64,000 bases of DNA from Hymenobacter nivis (GTDB taxonomy: Bacteria; Bacteroidota; Bacteroidia; Cytophagales; Hymenobacteraceae): assembly GCF_006439025.1 (NCBI RefSeq), contig NZ_RCYZ01000010.1, positions 1 through 64,000 of the forward strand, written 5' to 3'. Shown here piece after piece: positions 17,558 through 27,939 of this stretch. Within the stretch, counting starts at the first letter, position 1. Each line of letters starts with the position of its first letter. A program made the position numbers and the translations under genes. Below the pieces are notes generated by a model. The model was not told where the DNA came from and made no database searches. It was given only the letters and a program-made list of their open reading frames with translations.

Positions 17558-18076
17558 CTACCGCTTCTTCAACTGCGCCCACTGCACGGCCACCAGGGTT
17601 TTGGCGTCCTGAAAGGGCTCGGCGAGGAGGGCGGCCCAGTCCAGGGTGACGATTTCGATGTGCTCGTTTTCGCCGGCCATGCCGCCGCCGGGGCCCGTTT
17701 GGCGGCTCACCTCGGCGTAGTAGATGGCAATGGTTTCGGTGCTGGCGCCGGGCGTGGAGTACACAGTGGCGATGTGGGTAAGGGTATCGACCTCGTAGCC
17801 CAGCTCCTCGTGGATTTCGCGGCGCACAGTGGCGTCGGGCGTGTCGTCGTGGTCAATCATGCCGGCCGCGATTTCGAGCACCTCGCGCTCGGGGCCGTAG
17901 CGGAACTGCCGGGTGAGGACGTAGAGCTGGCGCGCGGTGTCGAAAACCAGCGCCGCCACGGCGTTGCCGAAGATGAACTGCTCGCGGGTGAACTCCTGGC
18001 CGTTGGAGGCCCGTACGGCCAGCTCGTCAATCTTGTAGTGGCCGGTAAAGACGCGCTTGCGGTCGGTAATCTGCAT
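17558..18076 (-). CDS. Nudix hydrolase, ADP-ribose pyrophosphatase-like
   Basis: 172 residues from the ATG at 18076; the longer open frame has no family match upstream. The Nudix box runs from Gly72 to Tyr94, with Arg86-Glu87 and Glu90-Glu91 in RREIHEELGY, the metal-binding core. The upstream conserved Glu of the box is Asp78. The preceding REQFIFGNAVAALVFD and TRQFRYGPEREVLEIAAGMI strands resemble the ADP-ribose/nucleoside-diphosphate-sugar pyrophosphatase subgroup. It is cytoplasmic and divergent from the RhlE helicase. Confidence 0.88.
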   Translation of the reverse strand: MQITDRKRVFTGHYKIDELAVRASNGQEFTREQFIFGNAVAALVFDTARQLYVLTRQFRYGPEREVLEIAAGMIDHDDTPDATVRREIHEELGYEVDTLTHIATVYSTPGASTETIAIYYAEVSRQTGPGGGMAGENEHIEIVTLDWAALLAEPFQDAKTLVAVQWAQLKKR

Positions 18077-18094
18077 GGTGGGGAAGCTGTGTTG

Positions 18095-18102
18095 TACCTT
18101 TG
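18095..18102 (+). promoter_or_regulatory. Possible -7 box for the RhlE gene
   Basis: TACCTTTG matches TAnnTTTG. If used, the helicase mRNA would have a leader of about 270 bases. No TTG is found at the ideal 19-base distance. Confidence 0.4.
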
Positions 18103-18374
18103 TAAAAACCAGGGCCGCCGTCGGAGCAGCCCGCCGCCCAGCTACGCCGGGCAAAGCCCCGCGCCTCGGCTGCCTCCGCAAGTAAGCGCACCTCACCCCA
18201 ACTTCTCCTGTTTCAGGGAATGCGGCGGCCTCCGACGAGCCGCCACCCCCGCCCGCGCCTGGCCCTCCAGCGCGGCCATGCCCGCCTGTGCAGCTTCGCC
18301 AGGCCCCGCCGGCGGCTCCTCCTGAGCCGCTGCCCCTCAACCCGATACGTAGTTTCGAGTACCCAACCCCCTTT

Positions 18375-19856
<1,482 letters not shown>

Positions 19857-19901
19857 GGCGGGCTGCTGTTAATTCAGCGGTTAACTTTTGATTTCCCTGA
19901 G

Positions 19902-19930
19902 CGGGCCGGAAAACTTTTTCCGGCCCGTTT
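19902..19930 (+). terminator. Rho-independent terminator of rhlE
   Basis: CGGGCCGGA (19902-19910) pairs with TCCGGCCCG (19919-19927), followed by TTTTGCTTTTT. Confidence 0.85.
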
Positions 19931-19968
19931 TGCTTTTTCAGGGCAGTACCTCGTCATTCGCACCCGTT

Positions 19969-20448
19969 ATGGCCACTACCTCGCTTCCCGTTATTCAGGC
20001 CCTGCGCAGCACGGCCCAACGCCTCGCCACCCAGGCCCCCTACCAGTGGGGCCACATGGGCAGCTGCAACTGCGGCCACCTGGCCCAAACCGTCACGAAG
20101 CTGACCAAGGGCGAGATCCACGCCCGGGCCATGCAGCGCTACGGCGACTGGGAGCGCCAGCTCATCGACTACTGCCCAACCAGCGGCCTGCCCATCGACA
20201 CCACCATCGACGAGATGCTGGCCCTGGGCTTTACCCGCACCGACCTCACCCACCTCGAGCGCCTCGCCGACCCGGCCATCCGGGGGGCCATCCCGTTTGA
20301 GCGCCGCGACCAGCTGCGCCACAACCAGCGCGACGACGTGGTGCTGTACCTGCGCACTTGGGCCGACCTACTGGAGCAGCAACTGCTGGCCGGCATCACC
20401 CTGCCCAACTTCGCCACGGCCCCGCAGCTGGTGTTGGTGGCTAGCTAG
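19969..20448 (+). CDS. Conserved-looking hypothetical protein with a CNCGH motif
   Basis: 159 residues from the ATG at 19969. The N-terminal part has WGHMGSCNCGHLAQ, whose paired Cys and two His could bind a metal, followed by helical segments (THLERLADPAIRG, LRTWADLLEQQLLAGITLP). There is no signal peptide or membrane span. The family is not recognised, though the Cys/His motif looks conserved rather than random. It sits between two terminators, so it is probably a single-gene unit. Confidence 0.65.
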   Translation: MATTSLPVIQALRSTAQRLATQAPYQWGHMGSCNCGHLAQTVTKLTKGEIHARAMQRYGDWERQLIDYCPTSGLPIDTTIDEMLALGFTRTDLTHLERLADPAIRGAIPFERRDQLRHNQRDDVVLYLRTWADLLEQQLLAGITLPNFATAPQLVLVAS

Positions 20449-20470
20449 GGCCCCGCACACCATCATATGC

Positions 20471-20509
20471 AAAAAGCCCCCGCTGATTAAAATCGGCGGG
20501 GGCTTTTTT
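20471..20509 (+). terminator. Rho-independent terminator
   Basis: AAAAAGCCCCCGC (20471-20483) pairs with GCGGGGGCTTTTT (20496-20508); a T run follows. Confidence 0.92.
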
Positions 20510-20583
20510 GCGCTCAAAAAATAAAGAAGCTGCTGGACGCTTGGACACTCACTGCCGGACAGTGAGCAACCAGGACCGGCAAC

Positions 20584-20760
20584 TTATTGCCGGGTCACGT
20601 CGCTCGCCTGGGCCTTGCGGTACATCTCAGACCGGTTGGCCCGCTTGTAGGCAGCGTCGGCGTTGGGGTCTTTCTCCGCATCGGGGGCCTGGGAGCAGGA
20701 GGCGGTCAGGAACAAAACTGCGCTGGTGGCCAGCAAGGCAATGGCTCGGGTCGATTTCAT
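20584..20760 (-). CDS. Small lipoprotein
   Basis: 58 residues from the ATG at 20760. A short basic start and hydrophobic core end in a lipobox (FLTASC), so the mature protein is lipid-anchored and only about 37 residues long, rich in Asp, Lys, Arg and Gln (YKRANRSEMYRKAQ). Small lipoproteins of this kind are common in the phylum and mostly uncharacterised. It is convergent with the gene at 19969. Confidence 0.65.
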   Translation of the reverse strand: MKSTRAIALLATSAVLFLTASCSQAPDAEKDPNADAAYKRANRSEMYRKAQASDVTRQ

Positions 20761-21523
20761 GGCACGAAGGTAGCTAAGGGGCACCGAACCGCCAACCGGG
20801 CCGGTGCGCATGGCGGTGGTTCTTCGCACGAAAAGTCCCCTTGAGCAATTGATAACATTTGGTAACCCATCCCCGCTATACCCCGGGCCAGGCCGCGGCC
20901 GGCGCGCCCCATTTCTGGGGCCGACGCATGGCCCCAGCTGCGCGCAATGCGGGGCAGCCGGGGCCCTGTGGTGAGCCAAACTCCAGTAACCCAAGGCTCA
21001 TTTGCTTAGCAGCCGCATTGCAAGCCAATCAATGAAAAATGACTTTTTCAAAGTTGCGGCTTTCACCAAATTGCTTAGCACCTTGCCGAGTACAAAATAT
21101 AGTACCTTTTTTTATTGGCCTACTAAAAGGCAAAAATGAAAACGCTATATTTAGTCGTGGCTGATGCATCTAGCAACCTCACCTATTAGTTCTATTAGCA
21201 GCCTATTTTATTCTGATTAATAGCATATTACAATAAGCATAAATCATTCATTCGGCACCACTAAGCATCCTAGTAGTATGCTCCAAGCCAGGCAGGCACA
21301 ATGCAAAGGGAAGTCATTTTATACTAACATAAAGCAGCCTGTTATTCATGGCTTCGTCATCCATGAGTGGGCAACTGCCAAATTGCACTGCTGACAGAAA
21401 TTTTTACCCCCTACCCATAAATTCATACACGCGGGCAACCGCACCGGTTTGCCCCAGCGCGGTGCCATACGCGGCGCTGCTGGGGCCCCTGGCTGAGCTG
21501 ATTAGGAACCCCGGCAGCGCGCC
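20761..21523. other. Long intergenic region with an AT-rich island
   Basis: 760 bases without a credible gene. The left 230 bases are GC-rich and hold the promoter of the small lipoprotein. About 20990-21350 is strongly AT-rich compared with the surroundings and contains a copy of AGCCTATTTTATT (21200-21212) also found before both NRPS genes. A 17-codon frame at 21136 is too short to call. Confidence 0.45.
21200..21212 (+). promoter_or_regulatory. AGCCTATTTTATT motif, copy 1
   Basis: Exact 13-base match to sequences before both biosynthetic genes (27923, 34957). Here no gene starts downstream on the plus strand. Confidence 0.35.
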
Positions 21524-22213
21524 CTATTCCGGCTGGTAGTCGGCGAATGTGCCGTCGCGGTAGAAGATGACGATGCGCCGGATAGCCTTGCCCGGCTCGG
21601 CAAACAATGCCAGCTCGGGGGGGATGCTTCCCGCCGGGGCGGCCGCTGCCGCCGGCAACGCCGGGGCACTGGCCGGCACGGTAGCCATCTCGGCTGGGCC
21701 AGCCGCCCCAGTAGTGCCCAGGACGGGCGCGTTGGGCACCGGGGCAGGTGCGGGCGCCGCTACTGGTAGGGCCGCTGGCGCGGGTACCGGCGCGGGTGCT
21801 GGGGGCCCAGGCAAGGATGCAACAAGCTCTGCAGCCACTGGCGCAGGAGCTACCGAGGCAGGGGCCCCTGGCGCGGGGGCTACGGGGGCCACGGCGCGGC
21901 GCGGCGCAGGCCCGCGAAGCGGTGCTGGAGCCGGTGTGGGTGCCTTTTCTGGCACAATGGGGGTGGTACTGGGAGCGGCGGTGGCAGCGGTGTTAGCGGC
22001 AACAGCGGCCAGCATGGGGCCCGTACCGCTCAGCAGCCAAGGCATGGACAGGTCGGGGAAGGCAGCCAGTACTTTCTGGACCACCTCCAGGCTGGGCTTG
22101 TTGCGGCCCGAGAGGATGTGGCTCACAATGGGTCGGGCCACGCCAATGGCATCCGCAAATTGCGTAGGGCTCAACTGCCGCGCCAGTAACAGCGCCCGAA
22201 TCCGGTCGACCAT
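21524..22213 (-). CDS. XRE-family transcriptional regulator with Ala/Pro linker
   Basis: 229 residues from the ATG at 22213 (MVDRIRALLLARQLSPTQFA). Residues 1-60 are a Cro/C1-type helix-turn-helix: LSPTQFADAIGVARPIVSHI is the HTH and SGRNKPSLEVVQKVLAAFPD the following helices. Residues about 70-200 are an Ala/Pro-rich low-complexity linker. The last 25 residues (KAIRRIVIFYRDGTFADYQP) form a short beta-like unit that may be the sensing or dimerising part. Upstream palindromes suggest autoregulation. Targets are unknown. Confidence 0.82.
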   Translation of the reverse strand: MVDRIRALLLARQLSPTQFADAIGVARPIVSHILSGRNKPSLEVVQKVLAAFPDLSMPWLLSGTGPMLAAVAANTAATAAPSTTPIVPEKAPTPAPAPLRGPAPRRAVAPVAPAPGAPASVAPAPVAAELVASLPGPPAPAPVPAPAALPVAAPAPAPVPNAPVLGTTGAAGPAEMATVPASAPALPAAAAAPAGSIPPELALFAEPGKAIRRIVIFYRDGTFADYQPE

Positions 22214-22219
22214 GAGAGG

Positions 22220-22354
22220 TTGTAATTTATTTACAAATGTGCGACAAATAACCTGTTGTACCACCACTCAACGCCTGCAACTTCCTTTGTTTACAATTAT
22301 ACACAGTAGTAGTATGCATACTTCCTGTTTACACTTGTAATTACAAGTGTAAAC
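22220..22354. promoter_or_regulatory. Palindromic operator cluster upstream of the XRE gene
   Basis: A perfect 28-base palindrome at 22327-22354 has TTGTAATTACAA at its centre. TTGTAA and TTACAA recur spaced by five bases at 22220-22236, and CTTCCT..GTTTACA occurs twice (22281-22295 and 22321-22333). The second site is 7 bases before the XRE start codon, a position suited to autorepression. Confidence 0.6.
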
Positions 22355-22404
22355 AATGTTTTGCGAGGCCTGGGGCCCTCATGGTGGGCCGCCCGGGTTT
22401 TAAG

Positions 22405-22455
22405 CCCCGCAAAAAAGGCCCGGTCTGCCGAAGCAGCCGGGCCTTTTTTGCGGGG
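22405..22455. terminator. Bidirectional-type terminator hairpin
   Basis: 19-base perfect arms at 22405-22423 and 22437-22455 with internal A6/T6 tracts. It lies between the XRE operator region and the 3' end of the L,D-transpeptidase gene and would terminate the latter. Confidence 0.75.
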
Positions 22456-22489
22456 CCATGCACAGAATGCGACGGGACTGGCGGGGGCC

Positions 22490-24280
22490 CTAGCTGCGCC
22501 TGGGGGCGGCGGCCAGAGCGGCCGGCTTGGCTGGCTGCGGGCGGGTGGCTACCCGCGCCGGGGCAGCCTCAGCGGGCTTAAGGAATAGCTCCCGCGCCAG
22601 GGTTTTGTCGTGGCCGTAGATATCGTCGCGGAAGTGGGCGTGGCCTTCGGCATCGGCCCAGGCCGTGAGGTAGACCAGGTACACGGGTAGCTTTTTGGTG
22701 AGCGTGATGTACTTCTCGCGATGGGCAGCCACGGTGTCGAGAATGGTTTGCTCGTCCCACTCGGGCTTGTCGCGCAGCAGGTACGCGGCCAGCTTCATGG
22801 GCTCCTCCACCCGCACGCAGCCGTGGCTGAAGTTGCGGCTGACCTGCGAAAACAGCTCGCCGTGGGGCGTGTCGTGCAGGTACACATCGTTCGAATTGGG
22901 AAAGATAAACTTGGCGTTGCCCAGGTCGTTTTTGGGCCCCGGGCGGCGGCGCACCGTGTACTTGAAATTGGCCTGCGTCACGTTGGCCCAGTCGATGGTG
23001 GTGGGGTCGATGACGACGGCCTTGCGGCCGTAGCCTTTCACCACTTCCATGTCGAGGCGGTCGAGGTACTGGGGGTTGGCGGCCAGCTTATTCTTTAGCT
23101 CCTTGTCGATGATGCTAAAGGGCACGTTCCAGTAAGGGGCCAGTACCACGTACTCCATCTTGTCGCTAAAAATGGGAGTGGCCGTAAGCACCTTGCCCAC
23201 GATGACGCGCATGGTCATGGCCTCCTGGCCGTCTTCCACTACGTGCAGCCGATACTCCGGAATATTGACCAATAAATAATCGGGCTCAAACTTTTTGGGG
23301 AGCCAGCGCCAGCGTTCCATGTTCAGCAAAACCTGGTCGATGCGCTGGCCGATGGGCACGTTCAACGCGCGCAGCGTGGCGCCGCTCACCACGCCATCGG
23401 GCCGCAGGCCGGCGTCGTTCTGGAAGGATTTCACGGCGTTCACCAGGGCCTTGTCGTACGTCATCGCAGCGCGGGCGGCCGTGTCGGCCGGGGCCCCCAG
23501 CAGCCGCTGGCGCAGTGCTGGCACGGCCGGCGAGGCTTGCCCCGGGCGCAGGGCCAGGCCCGCGGGCAGCACCGGCCAGCCCCCCGCCGCCTCGCGAACG
23601 CGGTAAGCGGCTAGGGCCTTTTTCAGGTTATTGTATTCGGGGTGCAGGGGCGCAAACTCGTAGTAGCCGTACTTGCTTTTGCGGTCGCCGAGGTAGGTGA
23701 GCAGGGCCTTGTGAAGCTTGATTTTGTTAGGCTTCACCTGCCAGGCGGTATTCTTGGCGTCGTGCGGATTGGCCACACCGCGGTAGAAATCGGACGCCCA
23801 CACGAAGTAGGTACCCGATAAAGCCGCGTCAATCTCTTTTTCCAGCGCGTCGCGGTGTTCCGCATCAGGCGCTATCTTCAATTGGCTGAATAACTTAGCC
23901 AAATCCTTCACTTGGTACTTGCGGGGGTCCAGGCCTTCGTCGCTGGCTTTGGCGATGGTTTGCAGCAGCTGCGTGGCTTGCGGCACCAACTGGTGGTCTT
24001 TGAACCAGCCCAGGCGGTACGCCCGCTCGTGGTAAAACTTGTAGGCCCACGGCAGCTGGCCCCGGAATTGGGGCATGCCCCCCAGGGCCCGCGCCACGTA
24101 GGCACTGTCGAGCAGCGGCTGCGGGCCGCTGGTGCCCGCACCTGGCGCGGTGGCCGTGGCGTCAGCGGTTTGCCCGGACTTGTCGGTGCCGCAACTGCTC
24201 AGCAGCGCTGCGCCCAGCCCGCTGCCAAGCAGCAGCAGCACGAGGAAATAAGTAAAAAAGGAACGACGAGCGAAAGGCAT
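22490..24280 (-). CDS. Lipoprotein L,D-transpeptidase, YcbB/LdtD type
   Basis: 596 residues. A lipobox (LLSSCG) ends the leader. A scaffold region (about 60-270) precedes a peptidoglycan-binding domain (RPGQASPAVPALRQRLLG to LRALNVPIG, about 270-345). The WRWLPKKFEPDYLLVNIPEY segment opens the YkuD catalytic domain, with His486 and Cys488 in FSHGCVRVEEP as catalytic residues. This is the YcbB architecture, which makes 3-3 cross-links in peptidoglycan and gives resistance to many beta-lactams by bypassing D,D-transpeptidases. It is anchored to a membrane and works in the periplasm. Confidence 0.92.
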   Translation of the reverse strand: MPFARRSFFTYFLVLLLLGSGLGAALLSSCGTDKSGQTADATATAPGAGTSGPQPLLDSAYVARALGGMPQFRGQLPWAYKFYHERAYRLGWFKDHQLVPQATQLLQTIAKASDEGLDPRKYQVKDLAKLFSQLKIAPDAEHRDALEKEIDAALSGTYFVWASDFYRGVANPHDAKNTAWQVKPNKIKLHKALLTYLGDRKSKYGYYEFAPLHPEYNNLKKALAAYRVREAAGGWPVLPAGLALRPGQASPAVPALRQRLLGAPADTAARAAMTYDKALVNAVKSFQNDAGLRPDGVVSGATLRALNVPIGQRIDQVLLNMERWRWLPKKFEPDYLLVNIPEYRLHVVEDGQEAMTMRVIVGKVLTATPIFSDKMEYVVLAPYWNVPFSIIDKELKNKLAANPQYLDRLDMEVVKGYGRKAVVIDPTTIDWANVTQANFKYTVRRRPGPKNDLGNAKFIFPNSNDVYLHDTPHGELFSQVSRNFSHGCVRVEEPMKLAAYLLRDKPEWDEQTILDTVAAHREKYITLTKKLPVYLVYLTAWADAEGHAHFRDDIYGHDKTLARELFLKPAEAAPARVATRPQPAKPAALAAAPRRS

Positions 24281-24451
24281 GAAGCGGAAAGACGGGCGCG
24301 GGGGCCCGCCGGGGAAAACGACAGATGGGCCGTTGTACTGGCCAGCACGCGGCGGGGTTGCGGGGCCCCCACTCCACCACGTGCCAGCGCAAGTTACGGT
24401 ATGCCGGGCAGCCTTGCACGTTTGGGGCCAAAACGTGTTGGGCAGGCCGCG

Positions 24452-24459
24452 TACTTTTG
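24452..24459 (+). promoter_or_regulatory. -7 promoter box (TACTTTTG)
   Basis: Exact TAnnTTTG match 55 bases before the M1 aminopeptidase start. Confidence 0.55.
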
Positions 24460-24513
24460 CCCGGCCCGGCCGGGAAAGCCCGGGGCCCCGGGCGCCTCCC
24501 TTCCGCCGCCGCC

Positions 24514-26358
24514 ATGCTCCCCGCTGCCCCGCCCCTGCTCCCCCCCGACCCCCACAGCTACGCCGGCACCGGCCCGGCCCGGGTGCGCCACCTAGCGCTG
24601 GACCTCACCGTTGACTTCGCCGCTTGCACCCTGGCCGGTACTGCCACCTGGCACCTGGCCACGCCCGCCGGCGCGGCCGACGCGCTGGTGCTCGACGCCC
24701 GCAGCCTGGCCATCGAGGCCGTGGCCGCGGGGCCCCACGCCGGGGGGCCTGCCCTGGCATTTGAACTAGGCCCCGACGACCCCGTGCTCGGCCAGGCCCT
24801 GCGCATTGCCCTGCCGCCGGGCACGGCGGCCGTCACCGTTGCCTACCGCACGGGGCCTGATGCCGCGGCTTTGCAATGGCTGGCTCCGGGGCAAACGGCG
24901 GGTACCGAGCCGTTCCTGTTTACACAGTCGCAAGCCATTCTGGCGCGCACCTGGTTGCCGTGCCAGGACTCGCCCGGCATCCGCTTCACCTACGAGGCCA
25001 CCGTGCGCGTGCCGCCCCACCTGCTGGCCCTGATGAGCGCCGAGAATCCGCAGCGTCTTGAGGGGAGCGGTACCTACCACTTCCGCATGGCCCAGCCCAT
25101 CCCGGCCTACTTGATGGCGCTGGCCGTGGGCGACCTCGCTTTCGCCCCGCTCAGCGGGCGCACCGGCGTGTACGCCGAGCCGGCCACGCTGGCGGTGGCC
25201 ACCCACGAGTTTGCCGACCTTGAGCAGATGGTGGCCACGGCCGAGCAACTCTACGGGCCCTACCGCTGGGAGCGCTACGATTTGCTGGTGCTGCCGCCCA
25301 GCTTTCCGTTCGGGGGCATGGAAAACCCGCGGTTAACATTTGTAACACCAACCATTCTGGCCGGCGACCGCAGCCTGACCAGCCTGGTAGCACACGAACT
25401 GGCCCACTCGTGGAGCGGCAATCTGGTTACAAATGGAACCTGGGACGATTTCTGGCTCAACGAGGGCTTTACGGTGTATTTCGAGCGCCGAATCATGGAG
25501 CAGCTGTACGGCCGGCCCTACGCCGACATGCTCCAGGTGCTGGGCCGCGCCGCCCTCGCCCACACCATTGCCGAGCTGGGCCCCACCAGTCCCGACACCC
25601 ACCTGCGCCTGCACCTGGCCGGCCGCGACCCCGACGACGGCCTCACCGAAATTGCCTACGAGAAAGGCTGCGCCCTGCTCTTGGCCCTGGAGGCCCGGGT
25701 GGGCCGCCCCCGCCTCGATGCCTTCATCAAGGAGTACTTCGCCCGCTTCAGCTTCCAGGCCATGAGCACAGACGCCTTTGTGGCGTACCTGCGCACCGCC
25801 CTGCTCGACGCCACGCCCGGCCTCGAAGCCGAAGTACAATTGGCCGCCTGGGTCGATGGCCCGGGCCTGCCCGCGGCGGCTGTGCCCGTGGCCGCCACCC
25901 GCTTCGCGGCCGTGGACGGGGCCCTGGCCGAGCTCGCCGCCGGGGCCGCGCCCGCCGCCCTGGCCCCCGCCGCTGCCGGGTGGAGCAGCCACGAGTGGGT
26001 GCACTTCCTCGGCGGCCTCCCGCCCACCCTGGCGGCGGCCGGCCTCGGGGCCCTCGACGCGGCGTTCCACTTCACGGCGTCGGGCAACGCCGAAATTTTG
26101 GCGGCCTGGTTTCCGCACACCGTGCGCGCCGGCTACGCCGCCGCCGACGCAGCCCTAGAAAATTTTCTACTCCGCGTGGGGCGACGCAAGTTCATCGTGC
26201 CCTTGTACCAGGCGCTGCTGACCACGGCCGGGGGCCCCGCCCGCGCCCGCCGGCTCTACGCCGCCGCCCGCCCCAACTACCACGCCGTGGCCACCGCCAC
26301 CCTCGACGCGCTGCTAGCCGAAGGGCCAGCGGCGGGCGCGGCTACTCCTTATATATAG
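24514..26358 (+). CDS. M1-family aminopeptidase, leukotriene-A4-hydrolase-like
   Basis: 614 residues from the ATG at 24514, just after a TAnnTTTG box. The zinc site is His294, Glu295, His298 (VAHELAHSW) and Glu317 in WLNEGF, with the exact HExxH-18-E spacing. The substrate-recognition motif is GGMEN (267-271), a variant of GAMEN. The C-terminal helical region with repeated Arg/Ala-rich helices resembles the leukotriene A4 hydrolase C domain. There is no signal peptide, so it is expected to trim N-terminal residues of peptides in the cytoplasm. Confidence 0.92.
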   Translation: MLPAAPPLLPPDPHSYAGTGPARVRHLALDLTVDFAACTLAGTATWHLATPAGAADALVLDARSLAIEAVAAGPHAGGPALAFELGPDDPVLGQALRIALPPGTAAVTVAYRTGPDAAALQWLAPGQTAGTEPFLFTQSQAILARTWLPCQDSPGIRFTYEATVRVPPHLLALMSAENPQRLEGSGTYHFRMAQPIPAYLMALAVGDLAFAPLSGRTGVYAEPATLAVATHEFADLEQMVATAEQLYGPYRWERYDLLVLPPSFPFGGMENPRLTFVTPTILAGDRSLTSLVAHELAHSWSGNLVTNGTWDDFWLNEGFTVYFERRIMEQLYGRPYADMLQVLGRAALAHTIAELGPTSPDTHLRLHLAGRDPDDGLTEIAYEKGCALLLALEARVGRPRLDAFIKEYFARFSFQAMSTDAFVAYLRTALLDATPGLEAEVQLAAWVDGPGLPAAAVPVAATRFAAVDGALAELAAGAAPAALAPAAAGWSSHEWVHFLGGLPPTLAAAGLGALDAAFHFTASGNAEILAAWFPHTVRAGYAAADAALENFLLRVGRRKFIVPLYQALLTTAGGPARARRLYAAARPNYHAVATATLDALLAEGPAAGAATPYI

Positions 26359-26570
26359 GGTGCATTCCCAAAGCCGGTGGCAGGCCCCTATTTCGGGGCC
26401 CCGGCACCGGGCCTAGCCGCCTGCAACTGGCCGCCCACCGGCGCGGCGCGGGCCACCGCCCGGAAGTTTGTGCACGGGTTTGCCCGCCGCTGGCCCGACC
26501 TTTGCCGCAGCCGGCCCAACTCCGGGGCCCGGCTCCGGTTACTACTTTTTCCAGCTGACATCCATTTCCG

Positions 26571-27440
26571 TTGAAAATCACTCATCCCCTGGGCAAGCTC
26601 ATCGCCATCGGCGGCAACGAAGACAAGGGCACTTACCCCAACCCCCGCACCCGCCGCAAGTACTACCTGAATTTTTTTGAGCTGGGCATCCTCAAGCGCG
26701 TCGTGTCCGAATCGGGCAAGGCCGATCCGCGCATCGAAGTCGTCACCACCGCCTCCATGATTCCGCAGGAAGTGGGCCCCATCTACACGGCCTCCTTCGC
26801 TATGCTCAACTGCCACAACGTGGGCATCATGGACATTCGCACCCCGGCGGACGCCCGCCAGCCCGAGTACCTCGACCGCCTGCTGGCCGCCGACGTGGTG
26901 ATGTTTTCGGGCGGCAACCAAGGCCGCCTGCGCGAGATGTTCGGCGAAACCGATTTCCTCGACGCCATGCTGCGCCGCTACTACGCCGAAACCCACTTCG
27001 TGATTGCCGGCACCAGCGCCGGGGCCATGGCCATGTCGCAGCACATGATCCGGGGCGGTTCCGTGCCCGACGCCCTGCTCAAGGGCGCCGTGAAGATGGG
27101 CCCCGGCCTGGGCCTGCTCCCCACCGCCATCGTCGACTCGCATTTTGTGAAGCGCGGCCGCTTCGGCCGCCTCATCGAGGCCGTGAGCCTCTACCCCAAG
27201 CTCATCGGCATCGGCCTAGGCGAAGACACCGGCGTGCTCATCACCGGCGGCAACGTGGTCGAAACCATTGGCTCCAACCTCGTCATCATCCTCGACGGCC
27301 ACAACATCGTGCACAACAACGCCGCCGCCGCCAAGAAAGGCACCGCCCTCTCCATCGAAAACATCACCATGCACGTGCTGGCCAAGGGCAACGTGTACCA
27401 CATGGAAGAGCGCAAATTCTACCCCAGCCAGGAAAGCTAG
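26571..27440 (+). CDS. cphB: Cyanophycinase-like serine peptidase (S51)
   Basis: 289 residues starting at a TTG; no in-frame ATG is nearby and the protein aligns from this point (KLIAIGGNEDKG). The S51 nucleophile is Ser149 in AGTSAGAMAMS; FSGGNQGRL and GLGLLP..VDSHF are further family segments. The length and order fit cytoplasmic cyanophycinase, which cuts cyanophycin (a poly-Asp backbone with Arg side chains) to beta-Asp-Arg. No cyanophycin synthetase is visible here. An isoaspartyl peptidase, the next step, is 12 kb downstream. Confidence 0.85.
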   Translation: MKITHPLGKLIAIGGNEDKGTYPNPRTRRKYYLNFFELGILKRVVSESGKADPRIEVVTTASMIPQEVGPIYTASFAMLNCHNVGIMDIRTPADARQPEYLDRLLAADVVMFSGGNQGRLREMFGETDFLDAMLRRYYAETHFVIAGTSAGAMAMSQHMIRGGSVPDALLKGAVKMGPGLGLLPTAIVDSHFVKRGRFGRLIEAVSLYPKLIGIGLGEDTGVLITGGNVVETIGSNLVIILDGHNIVHNNAAAAKKGTALSIENITMHVLAKGNVYHMEERKFYPSQES

Positions 27441-27521
27441 GCTCCTTATGCCGACCATATTTTTATTGGATGAGTTATAATTAAATATAACCTATACAAT
27501 TTATTTTTCTCACTAATCCAG

Positions 27522-27565
27522 ACACCCTTTGGTAGCCACAACATGGCTGCCGAAGGGTGTTTTTC
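27522..27565 (+). terminator. Rho-independent terminator of cphB
   Basis: ACACCCTTTGG (27522-27532) pairs with CCGAAGGGTGT (27550-27560) with one wobble; AGCCA/TGGCT extends the stem inside; TTTTT follows. Confidence 0.85.
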
Positions 27566-27939
27566 TGTGTCGACCCAGCAGCAAAACCCACTTGCTTTTG
27601 CTATTCCTGGCAATGCGGATGCCCCCGCTTATGCGCGCCACTGCGCTACTACGAGCGCTAAATACGCCTTCAGCTTTCATGCAAGGCTTTGTTAGCATAA
27701 ATTATCCACCTATTGCGCGCAATGCTTTACTTCGTTTTACTGCGAGAGTAAAGCTCGGCTGTATATGCCATCACCATTAGAAATTAAAACTAAAAAATAC
27801 TACATTTACGCATTCCTTTAATTTATAGACTAGCTGATAATCCTAATTATAGTTCTATTTTTAGTAAGCATATTATTTTTTTCAGATATTCTATTTCTTT
27901 TTGATATTCCTATAGTACCCCCAGCCTATTTTATTTAAG
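27566..27939. other. AT-rich leader of the biosynthetic locus
   Basis: About 370 bases without a credible gene. From 27780 it is very AT-rich, in contrast to the GC-rich genes on either side. It ends with AGCCTATTTTATT immediately before the start of the synthetase gene. Confidence 0.5.
27923..27935 (+). promoter_or_regulatory. AGCCTATTTTATT motif, copy 2
   Basis: Lies four bases before the ATG of the hybrid synthetase. Identical to copies at 21200 and 34957. It could be a promoter, a translation enhancer or a regulator site. Confidence 0.5.

Noticed and set aside
21348..21539. 63-codon frame at the 3' end of the XRE gene
   Set aside because: Overlaps the regulator on the opposite strand and has no domain features.
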